Origin: Bryobacterales bacterium KBS 96
GTDB taxonomy: Bacteria > Acidobacteriota > Terriglobia > Bryobacterales > Bryobacteraceae
Reading direction: 5' to 3'
Length of the DNA: 64,000 bases
Assembly (NCBI GenBank): GCA_000381625.1
Contig: KB906767.1
Span: forward strand, 3,801,304-3,865,303
Shown here: positions 22,202-32,080 of the stretch, one piece after another
Numbering within the stretch: position 1 is the first letter of the stretch
Layout of the letters: each line of letters opens with the position of its first letter
Notes under the pieces: generated by a model
Seen by the model: the letters and a program-made list of their open reading frames with translations, nothing else
Told to the model about the DNA's origin: nothing
The model's database searches: none
Position numbers and translations under genes: made by a program

Positions 22202-22229
22202 GCGCATGGGCGCCGGTGTCGCCATGCGC
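22202..22229 (+). promoter_or_regulatory. Stem-loop in the leader of cusC
   Basis: GCGCATGG (22202-22209) pairs with CCATGCGC (22222-22229) around a 12-base loop. It lies 33 bases before the cusC ATG and just upstream of its AAGGAGA ribosome site. It could separate expression of the Cys-rich gene from the pump genes. No T-run follows. Confidence 0.4.
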
Positions 22230-22262
22230 GTGTCTTCGTTGGTGTGAAAAGGAGATTCGTTT

Positions 22263-23510
22263 ATGTGGGGAGTTGTCCTCATTGCCGCGAGCGTATTGCT
22301 CGCAGGCGCTATTCCGGCGTATAGCGCGGCGCCATCGCCGTTATCGGAACTGATTGCGGAGGCGGAAGCCAACAATCCGCTGATTCGCGCGGTCGAACAT
22401 GACTGGCGTGCATTGACACACGTTCGCAAACAAGTAACGACGCTGCCCGACCCGCAGTTCACGATTCAGGAGTTCAGTGTCGGCAGTCCCAAGCCGTTTG
22501 CGGGGTTTACGACCAGCAACTTCGCATACATCGGCATTGGGGCATCGCAGCAGCTTCCCTATCCGGGAAAACTGCGATTGAAAGGAATCGCGGCGGATCG
22601 CTCCGCCGACGTTGTACGAGCACAGACTGAGATCCTGCGGGCTTCTATCGCCGAGCAAGTGAAGGCTGCGTACTTCCACCTTGCCTATCTGCAGCAGACG
22701 CTCGGTTCGCTGGAGACCAGCCGCATCATGCTCGGACAGCTTATCGATTCCGAGCTGTCGCGCTACAGCACGGGCCAGGGCAGCCAAGCCGATGTCCTGA
22801 AGGCTCAGCTCGCGCGCACGAAGCTGGTGCGCGAGATCACGATGCATCACCAGCAGATGGGACAGGTGCAGGCGGATTTGAAAGAACTTCTGCACAGGCC
22901 GCAAACGTCGCCGGACATTGTCGCCGGAGAGCTCACGGCGACGCCCTTGCGTCAAAGCGTGGCAGACCTGCTGCAACTCGCGCGCAAACAGAATCCGGCC
23001 GTTCAGTTCGACTCGCGCGGCGTTGTTAAGCAAGCGGCCGAACTGAAATCCGCCGAGCGCGCCGGAAAACCCAATTTCAATCTCGGCTACATGTATCAGC
23101 GGACGGGAACCGATTTTCCTGCCTATTACATGCTGACGTTCGGTATCGATTTGCCAAGGCGGCGGCGAGTAAAAGCGGAAATCGCCGAATCGGCCGAATC
23201 TCTACAAAGCGCTCGAGAGCGCCTGGACAATGGGATTCAACAAGAGTTGGCGGAAGTGCAAAAGCAGTATGTGACTGCCACCAACACTGCTGAAGTCCTG
23301 ACTGAGTATCGGCAAGGTTTGCTGCCGCAGGCCGACGCCGCCTTTCACGCGGCGCTTGCCGAATATGAATCGAACAAGCAACAGTTCAGCTCAGTGCTCA
23401 CTGCGCTCGACGAGGCCCTGCAAATGAAGCGCGATTCCGCGCAAACGTTGCTTGAGCACGAGATCGCGATTGCGCGGCTGGAAGCTCTGACGGGAGAAAC
23501 ACTGCGATGA
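22263..23510 (+). CDS. cusC: TolC-family outer-membrane efflux protein (CusC-like)
   Basis: This is the outer-membrane channel of a tripartite heavy-metal pump. The 415 residues have a signal peptide (VVLIAASVLLAGAIPAYS) and two repeats of the TolC/CusC type with long coiled helices. Examples are the stretch around NPLIRAVEHDWRALTHVRKQ and the C-terminal ALAEYESNKQQFSSVLTALDEAL. A good ribosome site, AAGGAGA, precedes the ATG by nine bases. The last four bases overlap cusB (ATGA). Confidence 0.9.
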   Translation: MWGVVLIAASVLLAGAIPAYSAAPSPLSELIAEAEANNPLIRAVEHDWRALTHVRKQVTTLPDPQFTIQEFSVGSPKPFAGFTTSNFAYIGIGASQQLPYPGKLRLKGIAADRSADVVRAQTEILRASIAEQVKAAYFHLAYLQQTLGSLETSRIMLGQLIDSELSRYSTGQGSQADVLKAQLARTKLVREITMHHQQMGQVQADLKELLHRPQTSPDIVAGELTATPLRQSVADLLQLARKQNPAVQFDSRGVVKQAAELKSAERAGKPNFNLGYMYQRTGTDFPAYYMLTFGIDLPRRRRVKAEIAESAESLQSARERLDNGIQQELAEVQKQYVTATNTAEVLTEYRQGLLPQADAAFHAALAEYESNKQQFSSVLTALDEALQMKRDSAQTLLEHEIAIARLEALTGETLR

Positions 23511-25081
23511 ACAAATACATTGTGCGAACGTCGCTCGTATGGCTTGCGGTTCTCGGTATTGGCGCTTCGATTTACTTTTGGAAATTCGGCAAAATCGAAA
23601 AGCCAAATGCCACGCCATCCGGCGTGCAGCCCGTTGCGGTGGGCCCGCCTGCCGCGTCGCCGCCGGCCGCCGTGGCGCCACAATCAAGCTCCGGCAATGA
23701 ATCGTTGCAGGCGCCCGTCCAACTTAAGCCCGAGCGCCTCCAAAGCATCGGCGTAACGACCGCTCTGGTCGAGCGTAAAACGGTAACGGACGAAATCCGC
23801 GCGACTGGCACGATCGATATCGATCAGCGATTGACCAGCTATGTTCAAGTGCGCTTTTCCGGCTACATCCGAAAAGTATTTGCGAACGCGATTTATCAGT
23901 ACGTACGGAAAGGCGATCCACTGTTCACAATCTACAGCCCCGAATTGGCCGCCACTGAGAAGGAATATCTTCTCGCGTTGCACAATCAAAAACTGCTTGC
24001 GGAAAGCAGCGTAGATGGAGTTGCGTCAGGCGCGGCGGCGCTGGCGGCCGGTGCGAAAGCGCGGCTCCTGCAATGGGAGATCCCCGACAGCGAAATCGCC
24101 TCTGTGAAGGAGACCCGAAATCCGCGAGGAACCCCGCTCGTTCGCTCGCCGGTATCGGGATATATCACGGAGCGCAATGCGTTACCGAACCTGTATGTTG
24201 AGCCTGCCACGCGACTCTACACAATCGCCGATCTATCCCGCGTCTGGGTGTATGCGCAAGTGTTTCAGGACGATGTGGGCCGGTTGAAGCCGGGAGATCC
24301 TGCCACGATCACCGTCGATGCCTATCCCGGACGAGCCATACGTGGCCGTATCGAAAGCATCCTGCCGCAAGTAGACATGGCGACCCGCACGGTCCGCGTT
24401 CGTTTGGAGATCGAGAATCCCGATCTACGGCTGAGGCCGGGCATGTTCGTCAACGTCAATCTGAAGTTCTCTCTGGGGCAGCAGCTTGTCGTTCCGGCTT
24501 CGGCATTGCTGCAAACGGGTGCGCGGCAGCTTGCGTTCGTCGATCTGGGCGGCGGACGGCTTCAGCCCAAAGACGTCGTGGCCGGACCGCGCGCCGGAGA
24601 CAACGTAATTGTTTTGAAGGGGCTGGAACCGGGCCAGCGGATTGTCTCATCGGCTAATTTCCTGATCGATTCCGAGAGCCAGTTGCAGGCCGCGGCCGGA
24701 TCGTACGCTCCACCACCGCCGGGAGCGGGAGCCGCTGCCGCACAAGCGGCACAATCGAACCAGGCCAACATTCAATTCACCACGGAGCCAAGCCCGCCGC
24801 GCAAAGGCAACAACGTGTTTCGCGTGGCGTTGACGGACGCGAGCGGAAAACCCGTGCCCGGAGCCCAGGTCTCTATCGGCTTCTACATGGCCGCTATGCC
24901 GGCAATGGGAATGGCGGCCATGACAAGCAGATTCGAGCTTCACGAATCCGGTTCAGGCGCGTACGAAGGCTCAGGCGCTTTGCAATCGGGCGGGTCGTGG
25001 CAGGTCACCATCAGCGCTCAGAAGAATGGCCAGCGCCTCGCAGTGAAGCAATTGCGCGTGAACGCGACGGGGGGTATGTGA
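23507..25081 (+). CDS. cusB: RND efflux periplasmic adaptor (CusB-like) with C-terminal FixH/YtkA-like domain
   Basis: The adaptor links CusA to CusC. The 524 residues start with one membrane anchor (about 8-25) and a Pro/Ala linker. The barrel-sandwich, helical hairpin and beta-barrel domains follow (about 80-390). After an Ala-rich linker (about 395-420) there is an extra domain of about 95 residues of YtkA/FixH type. It carries a Met cluster at 461, 464, 467, 469 and 472 (in YMAAMPAMGMAAM). The N-terminal Met ligands of E. coli CusB are not seen, so the C-terminal cluster may take over copper delivery. That is inference. Confidence 0.88.
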   Translation: MNKYIVRTSLVWLAVLGIGASIYFWKFGKIEKPNATPSGVQPVAVGPPAASPPAAVAPQSSSGNESLQAPVQLKPERLQSIGVTTALVERKTVTDEIRATGTIDIDQRLTSYVQVRFSGYIRKVFANAIYQYVRKGDPLFTIYSPELAATEKEYLLALHNQKLLAESSVDGVASGAAALAAGAKARLLQWEIPDSEIASVKETRNPRGTPLVRSPVSGYITERNALPNLYVEPATRLYTIADLSRVWVYAQVFQDDVGRLKPGDPATITVDAYPGRAIRGRIESILPQVDMATRTVRVRLEIENPDLRLRPGMFVNVNLKFSLGQQLVVPASALLQTGARQLAFVDLGGGRLQPKDVVAGPRAGDNVIVLKGLEPGQRIVSSANFLIDSESQLQAAAGSYAPPPPGAGAAAAQAAQSNQANIQFTTEPSPPRKGNNVFRVALTDASGKPVPGAQVSIGFYMAAMPAMGMAAMTSRFELHESGSGAYEGSGALQSGGSWQVTISAQKNGQRLAVKQLRVNATGGM

Positions 25082-28000
25082 ATGCTCGCCCGAATCATCG
25101 AAACGTGCGCTCACAATCGCTTTCTCGTTTTCACCGTTGTCTTGCTGCTCACGCTTGCGGGAATCTGGTCGCTGCGGCAGATTCCGCTCGACGCGCTTCC
25201 GGATATCTCGGACGTTCAGGTGATCGTCCATACGCCCTGGACCGGCCAGCCTCCGAATGTAATCGAGGATCAGGTGACTTACCCGATTGTGACAAGCCTG
25301 CTGGCCGCGCCTCGCGTCAAAGCGGTGCGTGCACAGACCATGTTTGGCGATTCGTACGTGTACGTGATCTTTCAGGACGGCACGGACCTTTATTGGGCCA
25401 GGTCGCGAGTGCTCGAATATCTCCAGCAGATCGGCGGCCGGCTTCCACAGAACGTCCATCCAGCCATCGGCCCGGACGCAACGGGAGCCGGCTGGGTGTA
25501 TGAATACGCAATTGTGGATAAGAGCCATACGCATAGCCTCGCCGACCTACGCAGCTTGCAGGATTGGCGGCTCAGATACGCACTAGAAACCGTGCCCGGC
25601 GTGGCGGAAATCGCCAGCATCGGCGGCTTCATACGCCAGTATCAGGTGCAACTCGACCCAAGAAAACTGCTGGCCTACAACATTCCCCTATCAACAGTGA
25701 TCGACCGCGTGCGCGCGAGCACAAATGAAACCGGCGGGCGCGTTCTCGATATGAGCGGAGCCAGATACATGGTGCGCGGTCTAGGTTACCTCCATTCGCT
25801 CGCCGACCTTGCCTCGGTTGCGGTCGGCAGCCACGACGGAACGCCGGTGCTGCTTCGCGACCTTGGCTCCGTGAATTTCGGCCCGGACATTCGCGAAGGG
25901 GCCGCCGAATGGAATGGTGAAGGCGAAACGGTTGGCGGTATCGTTGTCATGCGCCAGGGTCAAAACGCGCTGCGGGTCATCGAAGGAATCAAAAGCAAAT
26001 TGCGCGAGCTGGCGCCGTCGTTACCAGCCGGCGTCGAAATCATGCCCGGCTACGACCGCTCCGGCCTCATCCGTGACTCCATCGCGACGCTACGGCGCGA
26101 TTTGCTTGAGGAAGCGATCATTGTCAGTCTGGTGATCGTCATCTTTCTGTTTCATTTCCGGTCTGCCTTGATCCCGATTTTGGCGTTGCCGATAGCTGTT
26201 GTCGTCTCGTTCATCCCAATCTATCTCCTGGGAGTCACATCGAACATCATGTCCCTTGGCGGTCTGGCCCTGGCGATTGGCGTCTTGGTCGATGCCGCCA
26301 TCGTGATGGTCGAGAACGGCTATCGTCACGTTTCGGAATACCAGGAGCAGAACGCCGGACCAATAGCGAAAGGCGTTCGTTTTCGATTATTGATCGATGC
26401 CGCGAAACAGGTGGGACCGGCATTGTTTTTTTCGTTGCTGATCGTCGTAGTCTCGTTTCTTCCCGTATTCCTACTGCAAGCGCAGGAAGGACGGATGTTC
26501 CGTCCGCTTGCCTGGACGAAAACGCTGGCCGTGACGTGCTCGTCGATTCTGGCGATTACCTTGGTTCCTGTGCTGATGACGCTGCTAATCCGAGGGCGAT
26601 TGCGTCCGGAACGCGCGAATCCCATTACTCGTTTAACTCAAGCCCTATATCTGCCGGTGTTGCGCTTCTGCCTGCATCATCGCGTGGTAGTTATCGTGGC
26701 GAACGTTGCGTTCCTGGCGTTGACGCTGCCACTCGCGTCCCACCTGGGAAGCCAGTTCATGCCGCCGCTTTTTGAAGGCTCGGCCCTCTATATGCCGACG
26801 GCGCTGCCAGGCATCGGGATCGAGCAGGCGACTACGCTCCTGAACAAACAGGACCGCATCCTGCGCGGGTTTCCGGAAGTGTTGAGCGTGTTCGGCTCCG
26901 TTGGCCGCTCCGACAGCGCGACCGATAATGCACCGCTCGACATGTACGACACGACTCTGATGCTGAAGCCGCGCACATCGTGGCGCCCGGGGCTTACTTA
27001 CGAGAAGTTGATCCAAGAGATGGACGCGAAGCTTCAGTTCCCAGGCTTATCCAACACCTGGACCATGCCCGTCGAGAATCGTCTCGATATGGAATTGACC
27101 GGGATCAAGACGCCGCTCGGATTGAAGGTGCAAGGCCCGGAGTTGGATGGAATCGAGCGGGTCGCATCCGAAATTCAATCGGTGCTTTCGCGAATGCCGC
27201 AGGTGCGGTCGGTTTTCGCCGAGCGAGTTTCACAGGGGTTCTACATTAACGTCGAGCCGGACCGGCCGCAAGCCGCGCGCTATGGGCTCACGGTGGAGGA
27301 TATTCAGCGGGTAGTGTCGTCCGGCATTGGGGGCGCAAACATTGCTGAGAACATTGAAGGGCGCGAGCGATATCCGGTCAGCGTCCGCTATCAGCGCGAT
27401 TTCCGCAATGCTCCGGAGCGCCTAGCCGATACGTTGGTCGCCACGCCGTCCGGAGCGCAGATCCCGCTAGGGCAAGTTGCCCATATTTCGCTCTCACGCG
27501 GGCCTTCGATGATTCGCGATGAGGATGGGGCGCTGACCGGATATGTGTATCTGGATTTGAAGAATAGCGATTACGGCGGGTTCGTGTCCGCGGCTACCAA
27601 GGAATTGCAATCGCGGCTGCGCCTGCCGGCGAACTACGGTTTCGAGTGGTCCGGCGAATATGAATTCGAACAACGGGCCAAAGAGCGGCTGAAGCTGATC
27701 CTTCCAGTCGTTTTCTTTCTGATCTTTCTATTGTTATATATGTTATTTCACTCAGCTATAGAAGCATTCGTACTAATTGTGCCGACTATTTATGCACTGA
27801 CAGGCGGTTTGCTCCTGCAGTGGCTTCTGGGATACAACTTCAGCGTGGCCGTTTGGGTCGGCTATATCGCGCTGTTTGGCATCGCGGTGGAGACGGGCGT
27901 CGTCATGGTCGTCTATCTTCATGAAGCCGTGGATCGCAGATCCGGCACGGGCGCGCTCACGAAAGCCGAAGTGGAGGAGGCCGTCATCGAAGGCGCCGTG

Positions 28001-28216
28001 CAGCGGCTCCGGCCCAAACTCATGACAGTGATCGCCGTGCTGGCAAGCCTTGTTCCGATATTGTGGGAATCCGGAATCGGTTCGGACGTGATGAAGCCGA
28101 TTGCGGCGCCAATCGTAGGCGGAATGATCACCTCCGCCATTCATGTGCTGATTCTGGTGCCGATCTTCTTCGCGATGATGAAAGAGCGGGAAGCGCGGCT
28201 ACCAAAGGGAGAATAG
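25082..28216 (+). CDS. cusA: CusA-type Cu(I)/Ag(I) efflux RND transporter
   Basis: This inner-membrane proton-driven pump has 1044 residues, twelve expected membrane helices and two large periplasmic loops. The proton-relay Asp404 lies in GVLVDAAIVMVEN. Three methionines, Met571 (LYMPTALPG), Met621 (PLDMYD) and Met670 (RLDMELTG), fall at a constant offset of two from the CusA ligands 573, 623 and 672. This points to monovalent copper or silver rather than zinc, cobalt or nickel. It starts right after the cusB stop. It ends ten bases from convergent purD. Confidence 0.93.
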   Translation: MLARIIETCAHNRFLVFTVVLLLTLAGIWSLRQIPLDALPDISDVQVIVHTPWTGQPPNVIEDQVTYPIVTSLLAAPRVKAVRAQTMFGDSYVYVIFQDGTDLYWARSRVLEYLQQIGGRLPQNVHPAIGPDATGAGWVYEYAIVDKSHTHSLADLRSLQDWRLRYALETVPGVAEIASIGGFIRQYQVQLDPRKLLAYNIPLSTVIDRVRASTNETGGRVLDMSGARYMVRGLGYLHSLADLASVAVGSHDGTPVLLRDLGSVNFGPDIREGAAEWNGEGETVGGIVVMRQGQNALRVIEGIKSKLRELAPSLPAGVEIMPGYDRSGLIRDSIATLRRDLLEEAIIVSLVIVIFLFHFRSALIPILALPIAVVVSFIPIYLLGVTSNIMSLGGLALAIGVLVDAAIVMVENGYRHVSEYQEQNAGPIAKGVRFRLLIDAAKQVGPALFFSLLIVVVSFLPVFLLQAQEGRMFRPLAWTKTLAVTCSSILAITLVPVLMTLLIRGRLRPERANPITRLTQALYLPVLRFCLHHRVVVIVANVAFLALTLPLASHLGSQFMPPLFEGSALYMPTALPGIGIEQATTLLNKQDRILRGFPEVLSVFGSVGRSDSATDNAPLDMYDTTLMLKPRTSWRPGLTYEKLIQEMDAKLQFPGLSNTWTMPVENRLDMELTGIKTPLGLKVQGPELDGIERVASEIQSVLSRMPQVRSVFAERVSQGFYINVEPDRPQAARYGLTVEDIQRVVSSGIGGANIAENIEGRERYPVSVRYQRDFRNAPERLADTLVATPSGAQIPLGQVAHISLSRGPSMIRDEDGALTGYVYLDLKNSDYGGFVSAATKELQSRLRLPANYGFEWSGEYEFEQRAKERLKLILPVVFFLIFLLLYMLFHSAIEAFVLIVPTIYALTGGLLLQWLLGYNFSVAVWVGYIALFGIAVETGVVMVVYLHEAVDRRSGTGALTKAEVEEAVIEGAVQRLRPKLMTVIAVLASLVPILWESGIGSDVMKPIAAPIVGGMITSAIHVLILVPIFFAMMKEREARLPKGE

Positions 28217-28226
28217 TCGGCTCCGG

Positions 28227-29462
28227 CTACCAACGCTTCAGTCCATTGGCTCCGATGTCTCGACGAAAATGCAAGCCATCGAAGTGGACTTTTGCCGCGG
28301 CCGAATACGCATTCTCGATAGCTGTCCGGAGCGTTCTACCCGATGCGGTGATGCCGAGCACGCGGCCCCCTGCTGTGACAAGCCGATCGCTCGATAACTT
28401 CGTTCCCGCGTGGAAAACGACAGCGCATACCGCTTCGGCCTGCTCGATGCCGTTGATCGGATCGCCCAAGCGCGGTTTGGCGGGATAGCCCTGCGCTGCC
28501 AGCACAACACAAACAGACGGATCTTGCTTCCATTGCAGCCGGACTCGTTCGCCACCCGCCGCGAATTGTAGCGCCTCCACGAATCCACCCTCCAGCCGGT
28601 GCATCAACGCTTGTGTTTCGGGGTCGCCGAGCCGGACGTTGAACTCCAACACCTTTGGTCCATCCGGGGTCATCATCAGCCCGGCGTAGAGAAACCCGGT
28701 GAATGGCATTCCTTCCGCGGCCATCCGCGCGACAGCCGGATTCATCACCCGGTCCATGACGATACCGGTCTGCTCGGCCGTGAGAATGCGGCCGTCGCAA
28801 TAGGCGCCCATGCCGCCGGTGTTGGGTCCGGTGTCGCCGTCGCCTACGCGCTTGTGATCCTGGGATGCTTCGAGCGGCAGAACCTCCCTTCCATTACTGA
28901 TCCCGATAAAACTCACCTCTTCGCCTTCCAGGAACTCCTCGATAACCAGAAGCGGGCCTAGGGTCTCAACGGCACGCTTAGCCTCATCGGTGGTATGCGC
29001 GATGATCACGCCCTTGCCGGCGGCGAGGCCATCGGCCTTAATTACGACTGGCAATGTAAAGCGCTTTATGGTGTCAAGCGCTTGCTCCGCCGAGCCGGTC
29101 TCGACAGAGCGCGCCGTCGGAATTCCGGCGCGCGAGAAGAATTGCTTCGCAAAGATTTTGCTTCCTTCGAGTTGTGCCGCCGCGCGTGTTGGCCCAACAA
29201 TCTTGAGGCTTCGTGCGCGAAACTCATCCACTACTCCGGCGACCAGCGGCGCCTCGGGTCCGACCACGGTGAGATCGACCCGCTCAGTCTGTGCGAGGTC
29301 CGCAAAACCGGCAGCGGTGGCCGGAGCCGGAAGGCAGCGCCCCAGTTGCGCAATGCCAGGGTTGCCGGGCGACGCGATCACCTCGCTAACTCCTGGCGAT
29401 TGCTTCAGGCGCCACGCGATGGCATGTTCGCGGCCACCGCCGCCGATGACGAGTATTTTCAA
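28227..29462 (-). CDS. purD: Phosphoribosylamine-glycine ligase (GAR synthetase)
   Basis: PurD joins glycine to phosphoribosylamine in step two of purine synthesis, using ATP. The 411 residues start MKILVIGGGGREHAIAWRL and contain the ATP-grasp region with KADGLAAGKGV and the signature FNVRLGDPETQ. The length is normal. It is divergent from mnmG, with only a short shared leader, and convergent with cusA. No other purine gene is in the window. Confidence 0.96.
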   Translation of the reverse strand: MKILVIGGGGREHAIAWRLKQSPGVSEVIASPGNPGIAQLGRCLPAPATAAGFADLAQTERVDLTVVGPEAPLVAGVVDEFRARSLKIVGPTRAAAQLEGSKIFAKQFFSRAGIPTARSVETGSAEQALDTIKRFTLPVVIKADGLAAGKGVIIAHTTDEAKRAVETLGPLLVIEEFLEGEEVSFIGISNGREVLPLEASQDHKRVGDGDTGPNTGGMGAYCDGRILTAEQTGIVMDRVMNPAVARMAAEGMPFTGFLYAGLMMTPDGPKVLEFNVRLGDPETQALMHRLEGGFVEALQFAAGGERVRLQWKQDPSVCVVLAAQGYPAKPRLGDPINGIEQAEAVCAVVFHAGTKLSSDRLVTAGGRVLGITASGRTLRTAIENAYSAAAKVHFDGLHFRRDIGANGLKRW

Positions 29463-29525
29463 TCGAAATAGCCTCTTCTCGTTAAAATGAAGTCAGCCCG
29501 CAACCCCTTGGTTCAGGCCGAACTA

Positions 29526-31430
29526 ATGTCTACCCTTTTGACCGCCCCGATGGCGCTGGGATCTCAAGCCTCGCGGAAGAAATATGATGTCGTCGTAGTT
29601 GGCGCCGGCCACGCCGGTTGCGAGGCCGCGCGGGCTTGCGCTCGTTTAGGGCTACGGACCGCGATGGTCACCATGAATATTGATCTTATCGCGCAGATGT
29701 CTTGCAACCCGGCCATCGGCGGCATTGCGAAAGGTCACCTGGTCCGGGAGATCGACGCACTCGGTGGTGTCATGGGCGAGTTGACCGATGCTGTCGGCAT
29801 CCAGTTCCGTTTGTTGAACACAAGTCGGGGGCCGGCGGTCTGGTCGCCGCGTGCACAGTGCGACAAGAAGCAATACCGCATCCGTATGCGTGAGTGGTTG
29901 GAGAATGAGCCGAACCTGCGAATTCTTCAAGCCGAGGTAGCCGAGCTGATTTTGGACGGTGAATCCGGCCGGCGGGTATGCCGGGGTGTCCGTCTGAGAG
30001 ATGGCCGGGACCTCTCGGCAGAGACCGTTGTCATCACAACCGGAACATTCTTGAACGGCCTGGCGCACGTAGGCGAGACGCGCTACGCTTGCGGGCGAAA
30101 CGGGGAAGCGGCGTCGAATCACCTGGGCGATCAACTTCGCGCGCTGGACCTGCAATGGACGCGATTGAAGACCGGCACTCCACCGCGGTTGGACGGCCGG
30201 ACCATCGACTGGTCGCGGTTTGAGGCGCAGCCCGGCGATGCTCATCCAACGCCGTTTTCGTTTCTAACCGGGAAGATCGATCGCGAGCAGATTCAGTGCC
30301 ATCTGGCGTACACGACGGACGAGACACATCGTATTTTGAGCGAAGCCATTCCGCGATCGCCACTCTATAGCGGACAGATCGAGGGAGTCGGCCCGCGGTA
30401 TTGTCCCTCGATAGAAGACAAGGTTGTTAAATTTCCCGACAAGAAGCGACATCAGCTTTTCCTGGAACCGGAGGGGTTGGATACCCATGAGGTCTACGTC
30501 AACGGCATGTCGACTAGCATGCCCATCGACGTCCAGGTGGGGATGCTCGCTTCCATTCCCGGCCTGGAGGATGCTGAAATGATCCGGCCGGGTTACGCCA
30601 TCGAGTACGATGCCATCGATCCGCGTGAATTGGCGCCGACGCTGGAAGTGAAGTCCATCCGTGGGCTTTATCTCGCGGGTCAGATCAATGGGACATCCGG
30701 ATACGAAGAAGCTGGATGCCAAGGTCTGGTGGCTGGACTAAATGCCGCCTGCAGGATTAAAAATCTACCGAGATTGGTGCTGAGCCGTGTGGACGGCTAC
30801 ACCGGCATTCTAATCGACGACTTGATCAGTAAAGGCGCGGACGAGCCCTACCGGATGTTTACGTCACGGGCGGAATTCCGGCTCCATCTTCGAATCGACA
30901 ATGCCGACGAGCGGTTGACGCCCAAAGGGCGGCAAATCGGCCTCGTTGACGAACGGAGATGGGCGGCGTTCGTTAAGAAACAAGAGCAGAAGAGCAGAAT
31001 TGCTGAGTTGTTGAATTCGACGCGGGGCCGGGAAATTGCTGGCTTGATCGGGAGTGAAGCGGCGAACGGCGATAATCCTACCTTGGCGGGATGGCTTCGG
31101 AGGCCGGAGGCGCGGATCGAGATGCTTCGCGGCTGGATCGCCAACCGCCTGGGCGAGACGCCAGTTCACGGGGTGTTAACGACGGTTGAAACGGAAGCCA
31201 AGTACGCCGGCTACATCAATCAACAAGAGCGGCAGATTACCCGCTTGAAACAGAGCGAAGGCCGCCCGATCCCAGCGAAATTCTCCTATGAGAGGATCCC
31301 GGGTCTCTCGATCGAGGTAAAGCAGAAGCTCGAGCGTGTACGGCCGGCAACTCTTGGCCAAGCGGGCCGGATTCCCGGCGTGACTCCCGCCGCTATTTCC
31401 GTGTTGGATGTATATCTTTCGCTTCAGTAG
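29526..31430 (+). CDS. mnmG: tRNA uridine 5-carboxymethylaminomethyl modification enzyme MnmG (GidA)
   Basis: MnmG, with MnmE, makes the cmnm5 modification at tRNA wobble uridine using FAD. The FAD motif [10 protein letters not shown] lies near the start. The family signatures [22 protein letters not shown] and [15 protein letters not shown] are present, and the C-terminal helical domain is complete. An upstream ATG at 29487 would give 647 residues. A TAAAAT -10 candidate at 29483-29488 overlaps it, so 29526 or even 29550 is preferred. Three parS sites and parAB follow, as in many bacteria, but rsmG is missing from its usual place. Confidence 0.95.
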   Translation: MSTLLTAPMALGSQASRKKYDVVVVGAGHAGCEAARACARLGLRTAMVTMNIDLIAQMSCNPAIGGIAKGHLVREIDALGGVMGELTDAVGIQFRLLNTSRGPAVWSPRAQCDKKQYRIRMREWLENEPNLRILQAEVAELILDGESGRRVCRGVRLRDGRDLSAETVVITTGTFLNGLAHVGETRYACGRNGEAASNHLGDQLRALDLQWTRLKTGTPPRLDGRTIDWSRFEAQPGDAHPTPFSFLTGKIDREQIQCHLAYTTDETHRILSEAIPRSPLYSGQIEGVGPRYCPSIEDKVVKFPDKKRHQLFLEPEGLDTHEVYVNGMSTSMPIDVQVGMLASIPGLEDAEMIRPGYAIEYDAIDPRELAPTLEVKSIRGLYLAGQINGTSGYEEAGCQGLVAGLNAACRIKNLPRLVLSRVDGYTGILIDDLISKGADEPYRMFTSRAEFRLHLRIDNADERLTPKGRQIGLVDERRWAAFVKKQEQKSRIAELLNSTRGREIAGLIGSEAANGDNPTLAGWLRRPEARIEMLRGWIANRLGETPVHGVLTTVETEAKYAGYINQQERQITRLKQSEGRPIPAKFSYERIPGLSIEVKQKLERVRPATLGQAGRIPGVTPAAISVLDVYLSLQ

Positions 31431-31433
31431 CCA

Positions 31434-31449
31434 TGTTCCACGTGGAACA
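31434..31449. promoter_or_regulatory. parS: parS centromere site 1
   Basis: TGTTCCACGTGGAACA is a perfect palindrome close to the canonical TGTTTCACGTGAAACA. The symmetry extends to 22 bases (31431-31452). It lies just after the mnmG stop and 650 bases before parA. ParB should load here as a CTP clamp. Confidence 0.9.
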
Positions 31450-31452
31450 TGG

Positions 31453-31931
31453 TCGATCAAAATAGAAATCAACGAGTATCGAATAGACGGATCGCATACC
31501 CAGGCGATAAAGAAGTGGCGAAGCTGAGCCGGGAGCGCCGCGACCAACAGGAGATGCCGTGGCGGTTCACTTCACTCCGGCCGAGCCTCGTTTCTTGGTC
31601 CTTACCCCCACTGGCGTTTGCTGAGGAATTTCTGACCCATTCCGGATCTGGAGTTTCTGGTGCACGATTTTTATCGTGCTGGCGGGCGGTCTACCGTCCC
31701 CGAAACGTGGGCTGAAGCGCACGGCAGCAAGGTCAACTCGCGTCACAATGCCACCTTATGAAACGGCATTCTGCTTGCGCTTCCGGCTCGAAAGGGACCT
31801 GCTTCACTCGGATAGGACAGCGCCTTCTCTTGGTTTAGGACGCCAATCGGACCGCGACCTGTTCGCTCAAATTCCCGACCAAAGCAGGTGCCGACCCTAC
31901 CTGAGATCACGGATGCGCCGTTGACTCGCGA
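31453..31931. other. Gap without recognisable gene between parS1 and parS2
   Basis: About 480 bases. I looked for rsmG (gidB), the usual gene here, and found neither its SAM motif (GSGAGFPG-like) nor its start in any frame. Short open frames on both strands resemble no family. The stretch contains the hairpin repeat copy B. It may be a relic too decayed to identify. Confidence 0.5.
31660..31701. repeat. Tandem-hairpin repeat, copy B (inverted relative to copy A)
   Basis: GCACGAT (31662-31668) pairs with ATCGTGC (31673-31679) around TTTT. GGGCGGT (31684-31690) pairs imperfectly with ACCGTCC (31693-31699). Read on the minus strand, order and sequence match copy A at 21693-21736. It lies in the gene-free stretch between two parS sites. 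Confidence 0.55.
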
Positions 31932-31947
31932 TGTTCCACGTGGAACG
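31932..31947. promoter_or_regulatory. parS: parS centromere site 2
   Basis: TGTTCCACGTGGAACG matches site 1 except for the last base. It is 498 bases from site 1 and 92 bases from site 3. Confidence 0.8.
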
Positions 31948-32023
31948 TGTGTTTTGCTGCTCCAGCCGGGCGATTTGTCTGTCTGGAGCACTTTTGCACA
32001 ACTTTCTTCGAGCAAAACGGCAA

Positions 32024-32039
32024 CGTTTCACGTGAAACA
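32024..32039. promoter_or_regulatory. parS: parS centromere site 3
   Basis: CGTTTCACGTGAAACA matches the canonical parS at 15 of 16 positions. It is 42 bases before the parA start, within the likely promoter region. ParB binding there could repress parAB. Confidence 0.88.
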
Positions 32040-32080
32040 TTCCCGCTCATGTTATCCTCACCTTTGATCGGTGGCTGGAA

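Noticed and set aside
31453-31931. rsmG gene in the usual place after mnmG
   Set aside because: No SAM-binding motif or conserved start can be read in any of the six frames.
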